From positions 372,001-436,000 of the forward strand of contig NZ_JAMPKY010000005.1 of the NCBI RefSeq assembly GCF_039962255.1: a stretch of 64,000 bases of DNA, read 5' to 3'. The notes below the pieces were generated by a model. It ran no database searches. It saw only the letters and a program-made list of their open reading frames with translations, and was not told where the DNA came from. This document shows, in pieces, positions 51,501 to 59,613 of the stretch (positions within the stretch are counted from its first letter, which is position 1; every line of letters begins with the position of its first letter). Both the position numbers and the translations under genes were made by a program. The DNA is from Leptolyngbya subtilissima AS-A7 (GTDB lineage: Bacteria; Cyanobacteriota; Cyanobacteriia; Phormidesmidales; Phormidesmidaceae).

Positions 51501-53942
51501 GTGAAAGAAATTCACCCCCTACCGCCCGTGACCCAGGTCGTGACCCAGGAATTTCAGCTTTCGATTACCCCCCTGGGGCCAGACACCTACCTGCTGCGCA
51601 CCGAAGTCGTGGCTCCTGGGGTACCCCTGGCCGAAGCTCAGGTCACCTGGCCTTTAGCAACCTGGCTGTCCCAGGCCGAGGCGTTGTTTCAGGATCCACT
51701 ACAGGCCCTGCTCGCTGCCCCTACTGCCCCCGTCTCCACCTCTGACCCTTGGACACAACTTGGTCAAACCCTCCACCAGGGCCTGTTTCAGGGACGCATT
51801 CGCGATAGCTGGGTCGCCGCTCAAGGCGTGGCTCAAAACCGACGGCAACCTCTGCGGCTGCGCTTGGGGTTCAAAGACAGTCGGGTGCAGCGCCTCCCCT
51901 GGGAACTGCTTTACGACGACGATCGCCCCCTAGCCACCGGCCTCGATGTCACCCTGTGCCGCTATTACCAAGCCCAAACGGTAACCGACCTGGCGGCTAT
52001 GGTCCCCCTCTCCCCCGCCAGCGACCCTATCCGCTTACTGGTGATTATCTCGGCTCCCAGCGACCAGGAGCGCCTAGCCCTGCGCCAGGAGGTACAAAGT
52101 TTAATCGACAGTCTTCAAGCAACTCGGCTAGGCTACCTAACTTTAGAACTGACGATTTTAGAACAGCCGGGACGGCCTGAGCTGGCCCAGGCGCTAGAGC
52201 AGGGCAAGTTCCAAATTCTCCACTACGCAGGCCACAGCGAGGCCGGCGATACTGGCGGCGATCTGTTTCTAGTCAATCGTCAGACTGGTCTGACGGAAAG
52301 GCTCAGCGGCGAAGACCTCGCAGGCCTGCTAGTCAACAACGGCGTTCGCCTAGCGGTGTTTAACTCCTGTCGCGGGGCCTACACTCCCCAAGATGATGCT
52401 CAGGCCGGCTGGCGTGACCAAAACCTGGTGCAGGCCCTAGTCAACCGAGGGGTTCCCGGCGTCATCGCTATGGCCGATCGCATCCCCGACGATGTGGCCC
52501 TCACCTTTACTCAGCTGCTTTACCGCAACCTGCACCAGGGCCACCCCATCGACCTCTGCCTCAGCCGAGTACGCCAGGGGCTGATGTCGGCCTACGGATC
52601 AGATCAGCCCTTTTGGATGCTGCCTCTGCTTTACCTGCGCCCCGACTTCGACGGCTACCTTTACGCCCATGACAGCGCCGCTGCCTCAGAAAGCGGTTTT
52701 GGCGATGATGATCTAGCCGAGGCCGCCCTGCTGCTGCCTGACTACAGCACTGACCCCGAAATCTCTAGTTTGGCGGAGGAGGTCTTTACTCAGCAGGCTA
52801 GGGATGTCGCCACCGACAGCGCTGTCCCACCCCTCTACGACTGGCTGCAAGATCTAGAGCAGCCCGAGCCTTCCGATCCCGCTGTGACCAACTTGGTACA
52901 GCGGTTATCTCAACCCCAACCTTCAAATAATGGCAGCGGACCGGGCTCCGATCGCCCCCTAATCGCCGACCCCGCCGAAAGCCTGCTGCCCCAGACCCAG
53001 CCCAGCCCGACGCCGCTGTACCCCCTACCTCCAGACCCGAATGCTACTTCAACCGCAGGAGTGCCACCGCTGACTTGGGCGCTGCCTCGGCGCTGGTCGG
53101 TGTCTCCTAACCTGCTGGTGTGGGGTAGCTTGGGCCTAGCGGGGTTAGGGGCAGTGCTGGGGCTAGCCACCATCACCCTAACCACCGTCAACCGCCCCAC
53201 GGTGAGCGACCCGGTTGAGCCACCGGTGGCTAGTGACGCTGGCGGAACCTCGTCAACTGCCAGCCCGGTGCTGCTGTCAGGGGCGCTAAATGCGCTCGCC
53301 CTAGGGCGTACTGACACCGCTCGCATTTTGATCGAGCAGTTACTCGATCGCAACGACCTGACCACTGCTGAGTCAGCGGTGAGCGCCATAGCTGAGTCAC
53401 AACTGCTCGACCCAGACCTTGCCTATGTGCGAGGGCGATTGGCCTGGCAGCAAATGGTCGCTGGCAGTGCCGCCGACACCTCCCCCAGCGATGCCCTACG
53501 CGCTTGGAATCAGGCCACCGAGGGTCGCCCCGACTTTCTTGAGGCGTGGGTGGCGCTGGGGTTTGCCCACATGGCTATGGATGACTACGACCAGGCCACA
53601 ACAGCCTGGCAACGGGCGATCGACATTGACCAGCGCCAGCGGCGCGACATTAACCCCGACGATCCCCAGGTGGCCGTTCCCGTAACGGTCAACGCCTATG
53701 CGGGGCTGGCTCTTGCTTACCACAAGAACAGCGAGCTGGCCATCGCGGCCGAAGAGCAGGCCCAGCTCCGGCAGCAGGCCCAATCTTATTTCGCTCAGAC
53801 CCTGGCTCTCGACTCCACTATGGTTAATCCCAATGCCTTATCCCTCAACTGGCGCTGGTCGCCGGCTCTGATTGGCAGTTGGCAAACCACTGTCAGCCAG
53901 CTGGCCGTTAGCAGCGGCAACGCAGTAGAGACCAATAACTGA
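51501..53942 (+). CDS. CHAT-domain (caspase-like) protein with a transmembrane helix and TPR tail
   Basis: The start taken is GTG 51501 (VKEIHPLPPVTQ), though TTG 51450 is in frame. The CHAT protease-like core has the His in ILHYAGHSEAG (about residue 245) and the Cys in LAVFNSCRGA (about 290); both catalytic residues are present. The region FKDSRVQRLPWELLYDDD is the usual lead motif. A polar, Pro-rich linker leads to one hydrophobic helix (WGSLGLAGLGAVLGLATITL) and a TPR-like C-terminal part (DPDLAYVRGRLAWQQM...PDFLEAWVALGFAHMAMDDYDQATTAWQRAI). Such proteins in cyanobacteria may act in signalling or programmed death. It has no adjacent partner. Confidence 0.9.
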   Translation: MKEIHPLPPVTQVVTQEFQLSITPLGPDTYLLRTEVVAPGVPLAEAQVTWPLATWLSQAEALFQDPLQALLAAPTAPVSTSDPWTQLGQTLHQGLFQGRIRDSWVAAQGVAQNRRQPLRLRLGFKDSRVQRLPWELLYDDDRPLATGLDVTLCRYYQAQTVTDLAAMVPLSPASDPIRLLVIISAPSDQERLALRQEVQSLIDSLQATRLGYLTLELTILEQPGRPELAQALEQGKFQILHYAGHSEAGDTGGDLFLVNRQTGLTERLSGEDLAGLLVNNGVRLAVFNSCRGAYTPQDDAQAGWRDQNLVQALVNRGVPGVIAMADRIPDDVALTFTQLLYRNLHQGHPIDLCLSRVRQGLMSAYGSDQPFWMLPLLYLRPDFDGYLYAHDSAAASESGFGDDDLAEAALLLPDYSTDPEISSLAEEVFTQQARDVATDSAVPPLYDWLQDLEQPEPSDPAVTNLVQRLSQPQPSNNGSGPGSDRPLIADPAESLLPQTQPSPTPLYPLPPDPNATSTAGVPPLTWALPRRWSVSPNLLVWGSLGLAGLGAVLGLATITLTTVNRPTVSDPVEPPVASDAGGTSSTASPVLLSGALNALALGRTDTARILIEQLLDRNDLTTAESAVSAIAESQLLDPDLAYVRGRLAWQQMVAGSAADTSPSDALRAWNQATEGRPDFLEAWVALGFAHMAMDDYDQATTAWQRAIDIDQRQRRDINPDDPQVAVPVTVNAYAGLALAYHKNSELAIAAEEQAQLRQQAQSYFAQTLALDSTMVNPNALSLNWRWSPALIGSWQTTVSQLAVSSGNAVETNN

Positions 53943-53998
53943 GCTTTTCTCACCGGCTAAAGCGGGTGTTAGCATGATTAGACTACTGAGAATCATTT

Positions 53999-55303
53999 AT
54001 GCCCAGCACTCTCGCGATTCTGGCCCATCCCACTCAGGCTACCGCCGTCCTGGATTGGCTCTCAAAGCATGAGGGGGTGTTGACCCACTTTCAAATTATG
54101 GCCCCGGCAGAAATGGCCCAAGGCATTGAGCAGGGTTGGGATCTACAAAAAATAGAGCTAGTTGCCCTCAAAGAATCTAACCAGGGGGGCGATATTGAGC
54201 TAGCTGCCCACATTCTTGCCGGGGAGGTGGCAGGGGTAATTTTCTTCACTGACCCGGAGGCGCTTGCCTTCGCCTTTCCCAGTTTTTCCCTGGTGCTGCG
54301 GGCCTGCCAACTCCAAGGCATTCCCGCTGCCCTCAACGCCATGTCGGCCACCCTGCTGCTGCGGGGCATTGCCGAAAGCCAGATTGCCTACCTGATCTTT
54401 AATCCGGTAGCCGGCCAAGGTAACCCCAATACCGATCTTGCCCTGATCAAAGAAGTGCTCGAGCCTCAGATCCTGGTCAACGTGATCATGACGAAACCCG
54501 AGCTTGATCCGGCGGAGCAGGCCCAAGAGGTGATTGCCCACATTCAGTCCAAGACTGAGCACGACATGGGCCGCAGCCTGATTATTGCCTCCGGTGGCGA
54601 TGGTACGGTGTCGGCAGTCGCCGGAGCCACCATCGGGACGGGTATTCCCCTGGGCGTGATTCCGCGGGGTACCGCCAACGCGTTTTCAGTGGGCTTGGGC
54701 ATTCCCACTAACTTGCGCGCTGCCTGCGAAACGATTTTGGCAGGCAACACCCACGTGATTGATGCCGCCCGCTGCAACGACATTCCTATGATCCTGCTGG
54801 CTGGGTTAGGTTTCGAGGCCGGCATGGTCGATGGGGCCAGCCGCCAGCTCAAAAACGAGCTGGGTAACTTGGCCTACGTGCTCTCGGGGGTGCGACAACT
54901 GGCCGCCGCTGAACCCTTTACCGCCACCCTCGAAATTGACGGTGAGGTGACGACGGTGGTTACTACCGCTATTACTGTCGCTAACGTAGCTCCGCCGACC
55001 TCTGTGCTGGCTCAGGGTTTAGGGGAGGTGATCCCTGACGACGGCCTGCTAGAGATTACCATTGCCACCAGCACGACCCGGCTGCAGGGCATTAATGCTC
55101 TGGCGTCTCTAGTTGCAGCCGCGGCCTGGGGTAACCCAACCCAACGGGACGACATTACCTGCCTACGGGCTCGCCGCATTAAGGTAAGTACCGACCCGCC
55201 GCAAAAGCTGGTGGTCGATGGCGAGATTTTAGAAGTCAACCCAGTATTGTTTGAGTGCCTACCCGACGCGCTTACGGTATTTGCGCCCCTCCAAACGCTC
55301 TAG
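53999..55303 (+). CDS. Methylglyoxal synthase-like domain fused to a diacylglycerol-kinase-like domain
   Basis: The first 120 residues resemble methylglyoxal synthase (TLAILAHPTQATAVLDWLSKHE, then SNQGGDIELAAHIL, FFTDPEALAFAFPSF and GIPAALNAMSATLLL). The catalytic Asp of the GGD motif is present, but the histidine and the second acid of the usual PHDPD motif are not (AFAFPSF). From about residue 130 a lipid kinase of the YegS/DAGK type follows: LIFNPVAGQGN, IASGGDGTVSAVAGATIGTGIPLGVIPRGTANAFSVGLGIP, and VDGEILE near the end. This fusion is known in cyanobacteria. The kinase part keeps the nucleotide-binding GGDGT motif. The N-terminal domain is probably not catalytic. Confidence 0.85.
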   Translation: MPSTLAILAHPTQATAVLDWLSKHEGVLTHFQIMAPAEMAQGIEQGWDLQKIELVALKESNQGGDIELAAHILAGEVAGVIFFTDPEALAFAFPSFSLVLRACQLQGIPAALNAMSATLLLRGIAESQIAYLIFNPVAGQGNPNTDLALIKEVLEPQILVNVIMTKPELDPAEQAQEVIAHIQSKTEHDMGRSLIIASGGDGTVSAVAGATIGTGIPLGVIPRGTANAFSVGLGIPTNLRAACETILAGNTHVIDAARCNDIPMILLAGLGFEAGMVDGASRQLKNELGNLAYVLSGVRQLAAAEPFTATLEIDGEVTTVVTTAITVANVAPPTSVLAQGLGEVIPDDGLLEITIATSTTRLQGINALASLVAAAAWGNPTQRDDITCLRARRIKVSTDPPQKLVVDGEILEVNPVLFECLPDALTVFAPLQTL

Positions 55304-55475
55304 CCGATTCCAAAGGCATGGCGACAACGGGTAGCTCAAGGGGCTGACCGTGAACTCATGGAGGCTGGCACCAAGGCGATGACCGCGTACTAAGCACAAA
55401 CCCCAATTTATAAAAGGCGCTCTGGAGGTGCGATCGCCTACTGCAAACGGCCGTTGGGTCAGAACAGATTCGACG

Positions 55476-55500
55476 TAGGGGCATTAGTACAATGCCCCTA
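55476..55500. repeat. TAGGGGC-family palindrome, second copy
   Basis: TAGGGGCATT and AATGCCCCTA are inverted repeats around AGTAC. It shares the outer arms TAGGGGC/GCCCCTA with the elements at 48782-48807 and, with one base changed in the right arm, 57308-57335. Confidence 0.7.
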
Positions 55501-55620
55501 TCGAAGATTTCGCCTGTCAACGTGCCTAACTAAACCAAGCCGCTGCAACGCCTTGATCTCTTCGCTAAAGCGCACTACGAGATGTCTTAGCAGCTGAGAA
55601 AGTCTAAATAGAGTTTAGGG

Positions 55621-55779
55621 TTAGGGGCTGGGATGCCGCTCAGGCCGATACTCCCGCAGCCAGCAGCGTTCTAGGTAGCGCACTTGGTGCAAATACCAAA
55701 ACCGCCAAGGATTGAGGACGGTTTTGTAGTTGCGACAAAAAACTGGTTGGTGAAGATAGGGCAGGATGGGAAACCGCAT
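55621..55779 (-). CDS. Possible short protein (52 residues), Trp/Tyr/Arg-rich
   Basis: The frame starts with ATG 55779 and ends with TAA at 55621. The product begins MRFPILPYLHQPVFCRNYKT and continues NPWRFWYLHQVRYLERCWLREY. It is rich in aromatic and basic residues, with a helix-like amphipathic pattern. It has no clear ribosome binding site, so I am not sure it is made. The composition is unlike random intergenic translation. Confidence 0.4.
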   Translation of the reverse strand: MRFPILPYLHQPVFCRNYKTVLNPWRFWYLHQVRYLERCWLREYRPERHPSP

Positions 55780-55961
55780 TGTTCTAAATAGGATGATCAA
55801 TAGTGACGAAGCTGGACTAGCATTCGCTCAAGGTCTTGTTTCAAGGGCAACACAGCAGTCAGCCGGGGCTGCTTCCTCAGTATAGGCAGATGAAAAAAGA
55901 GACCCAACATTGGGTCTCTCAGATGGAAAGATAATTAATAATCGAACACAGAATTTAGAGA

Positions 55962-56362
55962 TGGAGCTGACGGGAGTCGAACCCGTGTCCGCTTTGAGTA
56001 TTAACACACCACTCATTCACAGGCTTAGCCCGTCTAATCCTCAGGGCCGGAACCGCCACTTATCCCGGACGGCGGGATTCTCTGGCTAAGTCTTAGTCAA
56101 TGAATCCACCAGAGGAGAATCATTGAAGCATCCGTTGGGGTTTGTTCATAGCTCTTAACGGAGTCAAACTATGAACGCTCGCTAACTAAGTTAGAACTAA
56201 ACTAGGTTTAGGTTAAGCGGCAACAGGTGCAGCTTTACGAGCAAAAGGAACGATGTTGTTCGCATTTACGTTTGTTTTGAGCCTTGATTTACGAGAGTAG
56301 ACTCACTCTCGGCCTGTATCACAGCGTGACTTTCGTCAAAACGTCGAAACCGTTACAGCCCC
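55962..56362 (-). ncRNA. ssrA: tmRNA (SsrA)
   Basis: The 5' end GGGGCTGTAACGGTTTCGAC (from 56362) pairs with the 3' end CAGCTCC (to 55963), giving the 7-bp acceptor stem, and the T-loop GGGTTCGACTC is present near the 3' end. The tag frame at 56263-56213 reads ANNIVPFARKAAPVAA followed by TAA, the cyanobacterial tag. CCA is not encoded. The molecule is one-piece and of normal length, about 400 nt. It rescues stalled ribosomes and marks proteins for degradation with SmpB. Confidence 0.97.
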
Positions 56363-56777
56363 ACGATATTGCTTACCTAACCATTATAGATCATTGATTT
56401 GGATGATCGGTATTTCCCCTGTTCCCTAAATGGGGTCAGGGGCACGGAATATCGGCTAAGCGGCTTTGTGAAGGCGACCGCGCCGTGAAGACCCTACCCT
56501 CAACGTCTCTCTGGGGCAGAAAGCCAACGATTCTCACTCTAACCTTGAGCCCACTGCAACCTTGATTAGAAATCCCTTATGCCGCCAATAATCTTTCGTA
56601 AACTCGATGGTGTAGTCATCAAAGTATAATATTTGCTTAACGGTTCTGTTTCTGGTGGGGGTTGCCCATTGGCAGCATGCGCCGAAGCAGGCTCTAGATT
56701 TTAATCACATCTCATAGTCATAATCAGCATTTTGCCCCATGGGCAGCTGTTTGCAGCAATAAGGACTTCTTACCCCT
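56363..56777. other. Intergenic region between tmRNA and the repeat protein
   Basis: About 415 nt without a gene. It contains the promoter of ssrA at its left end and, near 56624-56632, an A+T-rich TATAAT-like word that may be a promoter for the plus-strand gene. Confidence 0.45.
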
Positions 56778-57212
56778 ATGACCACGACCAACGACTCTAG
56801 CAACGGTAGTGCCGATACCCCCGAAAAAGAACCAGCCCGCGCCACCCGGGGCCGCACTAAGCGTGCTGCTGCTGGTGGCGGCATTGTCAAAGCCAGCCCT
56901 GAGAACGGCGATGTTTTGGTGCTGGCCGACAGCACTCGGGTTGTAGAGACCGATACGCTGCCCAACCATCGCCCTATTGGCTTGGACACCTTTGAGATTG
57001 TGGGCACCCTCGGCCCCAGTCACTCCATAGGTCGCCCGATCGGCGCTAACACCTTTGAAATTTTCACTACCGACACCCTGCCGGGCCACCGCCCAGTGGC
57101 CGTAAGCACCCTGCACATTGCTGATATTCACACGCTGCCCGGCGATCGCCCCATTGCCGACAATGACGATGTGGATCCTCACCCTTCTATTTTGATGGGC
57201 TATCTAGACTAA
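56778..57212 (+). CDS. LPxxRPI repeat protein, hypothetical
   Basis: The 144-residue product has a basic, disordered N-terminus (ARATRGRTKRAAAGGGIVKA) and then four imperfect repeats of about 20 residues: TDTLPNHRPIGLDTFEIVGT, PSHSIGRPIGANTFEIFT, TDTLPGHRPVAVSTLHIAD and IHTLPGDRPIADND. Each keeps RP followed by a small hydrophobic residue; three keep the LP as well. The pattern suggests short beta-turn units, perhaps a small beta-helix. I recall similar proteins in many cyanobacteria but none with a known function. AGGACTT precedes the start. There are no cysteines and no membrane segment. Confidence 0.8.
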   Translation: MTTTNDSSNGSADTPEKEPARATRGRTKRAAAGGGIVKASPENGDVLVLADSTRVVETDTLPNHRPIGLDTFEIVGTLGPSHSIGRPIGANTFEIFTTDTLPGHRPVAVSTLHIADIHTLPGDRPIADNDDVDPHPSILMGYLD

Positions 57213-57307
57213 CTAAACGTCGGACTGCTAGTGCCCGAACGGGTTGAGCTAAAGGAAATCCGGAGCGTTGCTAGATACTGGTATGAATCAAAACTCCAAC
57301 GTCTCTT

Positions 57308-57335
57308 GTAGGGGCAAACGGCCGTTTACCCCTAC
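57308..57335. repeat. TAGGGGC-family palindrome, third copy
   Basis: GTAGGGGCAAAC and GTTTACCCCTAC are inverted repeats around GGCC. The core AAACGGCCGTTT is itself palindromic. The A in the right arm breaks the perfect GCCCC. Confidence 0.75.
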
Positions 57336-57392
57336 CCGCATTCATGCTTCGGTTCAGCGACACCAAATCTGGGTTTCCTAAATCCTTTCAAC

Positions 57393-57423
57393 AAAAAAGC
57401 TCCTCATTTAGAGGAGCTTTTTT
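57393..57423. terminator. Bidirectional terminator before rpmA
   Basis: AAAAAAGCTCCTC pairs with GAGGAGCTTTTTT, a strong stem with T-runs on both strands. It lies between the LPxxRPI gene and the convergent rplU-rpmA operon. Confidence 0.88.
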
Positions 57424-57480
57424 GTTTGTGAAACTGTCTGAATTGAATCAGCAGTTACCTAGTCTTCAATCATCTCAAAG

Positions 57481-57750
57481 CTATACAGCGGGTACGGCAG
57501 CGGGATAAACGCTAACTTTCTTGCCGTTCTTGCCGCGACGCTCGAAGGTAACAACACCGTCTACTAGGGCAAACAGCGTGTCGTCACCGCCGCGACCCAC
57601 GTTGTTGCCGGGGTGAATTTTGGTACCCCGCTGACGAATCAAAATGTTGCCAGCGATCACGGCTTCGCCACCATAGCGCTTGACGCCAAGGCGCTTAGCG
57701 TTTGAGTCGCGCCCGTTGCGAGTACTACCTGTACCTTTCTTGTGAGCCAT
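57481..57750 (-). CDS. rpmA: 50S ribosomal protein L27
   Basis: The 89-residue protein has the typical N-terminus [29 protein letters not shown], with KxGxGSTxNGRDS, then [31 protein letters not shown]27 reaches the peptidyl-transferase centre of the 50S subunit. It follows rplU on the minus strand after 53 nt. Confidence 0.97.
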   Translation of the reverse strand: MAHKKGTGSTRNGRDSNAKRLGVKRYGGEAVIAGNILIRQRGTKIHPGNNVGRGGDDTLFALVDGVVTFERRGKNGKKVSVYPAAVPAV

Positions 57751-57803
57751 GGGTGTATTCCTTCAACCTACCTACTGTTTAATTTAGCGTGAGTTGGGGA
57801 GGC

Positions 57804-58190
57804 TTAGCTTTCGGCTTCGGCCTCGACCGCCGCCTGCGCAGGAGCGGCAGCAGATTCGCCAGCGATCGCCTTGCCGTTCATCTCGATGGAGTTAATCATG
57901 ACTCGGGTGAGATCTTGGCGGTGGCCCTGCTTTTTGCGGGTTTTCTTCTTGGGCTGCATCTTGTAGACGATCACCTTGCGGCCTCGCAGATGGCTGACCA
58001 CGCTGCCTACGACGGTTGCCCCTTCGACTACAGGCTGACCCACCACAGATTCGCCATCGTTGTTGATAAACAGCACCCGTTCTAGAGTGACTTGGTCATC
58101 AACATCTAGGGCCAGGCGGTCTACGTCATAGAAGCGACCCGGCTCTACCCGCAGCTGCTTTCCGCTGGTTTCAACAATTGCGTACGTCAT
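57804..58190 (-). CDS. rplU: 50S ribosomal protein L21
   Basis: The 128-residue protein begins [25 protein letters not shown] and has the family words [44 protein letters not shown]. The C-terminal extension ([26 protein letters not shown]) is acidic and Ala-rich, as in other cyanobacteria. L21 binds 23S rRNA. It leads the rplU-rpmA operon. The 240-nt leader contains a GGCTCCGCTACGGGAGGCGT repeat. Confidence 0.96.
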   Translation of the reverse strand: MTYAIVETSGKQLRVEPGRFYDVDRLALDVDDQVTLERVLFINNDGESVVGQPVVEGATVVGSVVSHLRGRKVIVYKMQPKKKTRKKQGHRQDLTRVMINSIEMNGKAIAGESAAAPAQAAVEAEAES

Positions 58191-58429
58191 TCTTTTACCT
58201 CATAACCGCCGTACAGGTGCCAACGACCCCAAGACTGGGGCTCCGCTACGGGAGGCGTTAGCCTTAGGAACCTGATCCGAGCGCATAAACACAGTCTTTC
58301 ATTATTACGAGGCAGTTCCAGCTCTGTCAAGGGGTAAGACAGCTGTCTAGGGCTGCGATCGCGGTGAATTTTGGTTTGCCTATCAGCTGTGCTGCATAGA
58401 TAGCTAGAGAATGCTGCCATTTCATCCTG

Positions 58430-59497
58430 ATGGGCGACGGGCCGGCCTGGAAAACGAATTGGGATGTTGAGGCACGCGGGTTTATGGATATTTGGCTATT
58501 GGCGGCTCAGCTGGCGTTGGGCGGCGGGGTACCGCCCTTAGAGATCGAAGAGATAGAGGCACCTCTACAGAGAGGTATCGCAAACGCGGCCCTACCCTCC
58601 CTGGCTGGCCCAAACTTGTGCTTCCCTGCGACCACCCCCAATAACATTGAGGCCTGCCCCGCGAAGGGGGGCGGCATGGCGACGGTAGCCCCCGCGCAGC
58701 CACCTCGGTCGATGAGTGCTGCTGCCGCTCGCTGGCCCAGCCCCGAGCAGGTTATGACCCCTGGCCGCCGTCCCACCCTTCCCCAGGTAGACCCTCAAGC
58801 GCGCCCCGTTACCGGAGCGCAGTTGTACCAATTTCGCACCGCTGCCCTCCAGGCTGGAGAACTCTACGCCCAGGTGGCCCCCTACCGCTACATAAACCGG
58901 TGGCAGCGGGCGTTTGTCTCCCCGACCCACGGTGACTGGCAGCGGCTGCTGGCAGCAGAGGCGGCAGCTATGGCTCGCCACCAAGGGCAAGCTCCGCTAA
59001 CCGTGATGGTCGGCGATTCGCTGGCACTGTGGCTGCCGATAGACGAGCTGTCCGCTGACCAACTGTGGCTGAACCAAAGCATTTCGGGGGAGACTACGAC
59101 CCACATGCTGGAGCGGCTACACTATTTCGCCGATACACAGCCCCAAACCATTCACCTAATGGCAGGTATTAACGATCTGAAGAACGGGGTACCTGAGGCT
59201 CAAGTGGTTGACAATCTCTATCGAATGATGGTCCGTTTGCAGCAGCAGCACCCCCAGTCGCGGTTGGTGGTATATTCCATTTTGCCGACGCGGCTGCGGG
59301 AAGTGTCGAGCGATCGCATTCAGCGAGTCAACCAGCGTCTGGCAGCCTTGGCGGTTCACCAGGGGGCTACCTATGTGGATTTGTACACTACTTTCAGCGA
59401 TCGCCAGGGGCTACTGCGGGTAGACCTCACTACCGATGGGCTGCACCTAAGTTCCCAGGGCTATACCCTGTGGCAGGCAGCGCTAGTTAGCTATTAA
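58430..59497 (+). CDS. SGNH/GDSL-type hydrolase
   Basis: The 355-residue frame starts at ATG 58430; ATG 58484 (MDIWLLAAQLALGG) is an alternative. The SGNH motifs are block I VMVGDSLALW (Ser), block II NQSISGETT (Gly), block III MAGINDL (Asn) and block V TTDGLHLSSQGY (Asp and His). These esterases act on lipids or acetylated sugars. The N-terminal 150 residues are Pro- and Ala-rich and may be a linker or signal. It is divergent from rplU. Confidence 0.88.
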   Translation: MGDGPAWKTNWDVEARGFMDIWLLAAQLALGGGVPPLEIEEIEAPLQRGIANAALPSLAGPNLCFPATTPNNIEACPAKGGGMATVAPAQPPRSMSAAAARWPSPEQVMTPGRRPTLPQVDPQARPVTGAQLYQFRTAALQAGELYAQVAPYRYINRWQRAFVSPTHGDWQRLLAAEAAAMARHQGQAPLTVMVGDSLALWLPIDELSADQLWLNQSISGETTTHMLERLHYFADTQPQTIHLMAGINDLKNGVPEAQVVDNLYRMMVRLQQQHPQSRLVVYSILPTRLREVSSDRIQRVNQRLAALAVHQGATYVDLYTTFSDRQGLLRVDLTTDGLHLSSQGYTLWQAALVSY

Positions 59498-59613
59498 TTG
59501 GCGTCATATTTGGCGGCAACTCAGGTGAAACGCCGTCAGGATATGGCATCGTTGTGGGTCGATGGCGCGCCATAATAGGATCAACAATTGCCCTTTGCCA
59601 GAGCGAATCACCT

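Larger units (their letters stand above)
55304..55961. other. Intergenic region with one palindrome and a possible short gene
   Basis: About 660 nt. It carries a partial copy of a dispersed palindrome near 55443 (GCAAACGGCCGTT), the TAGGGGC palindrome at 55476-55500, and a 52-codon minus-strand frame at 55621-55779 listed separately. Confidence 0.5.
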
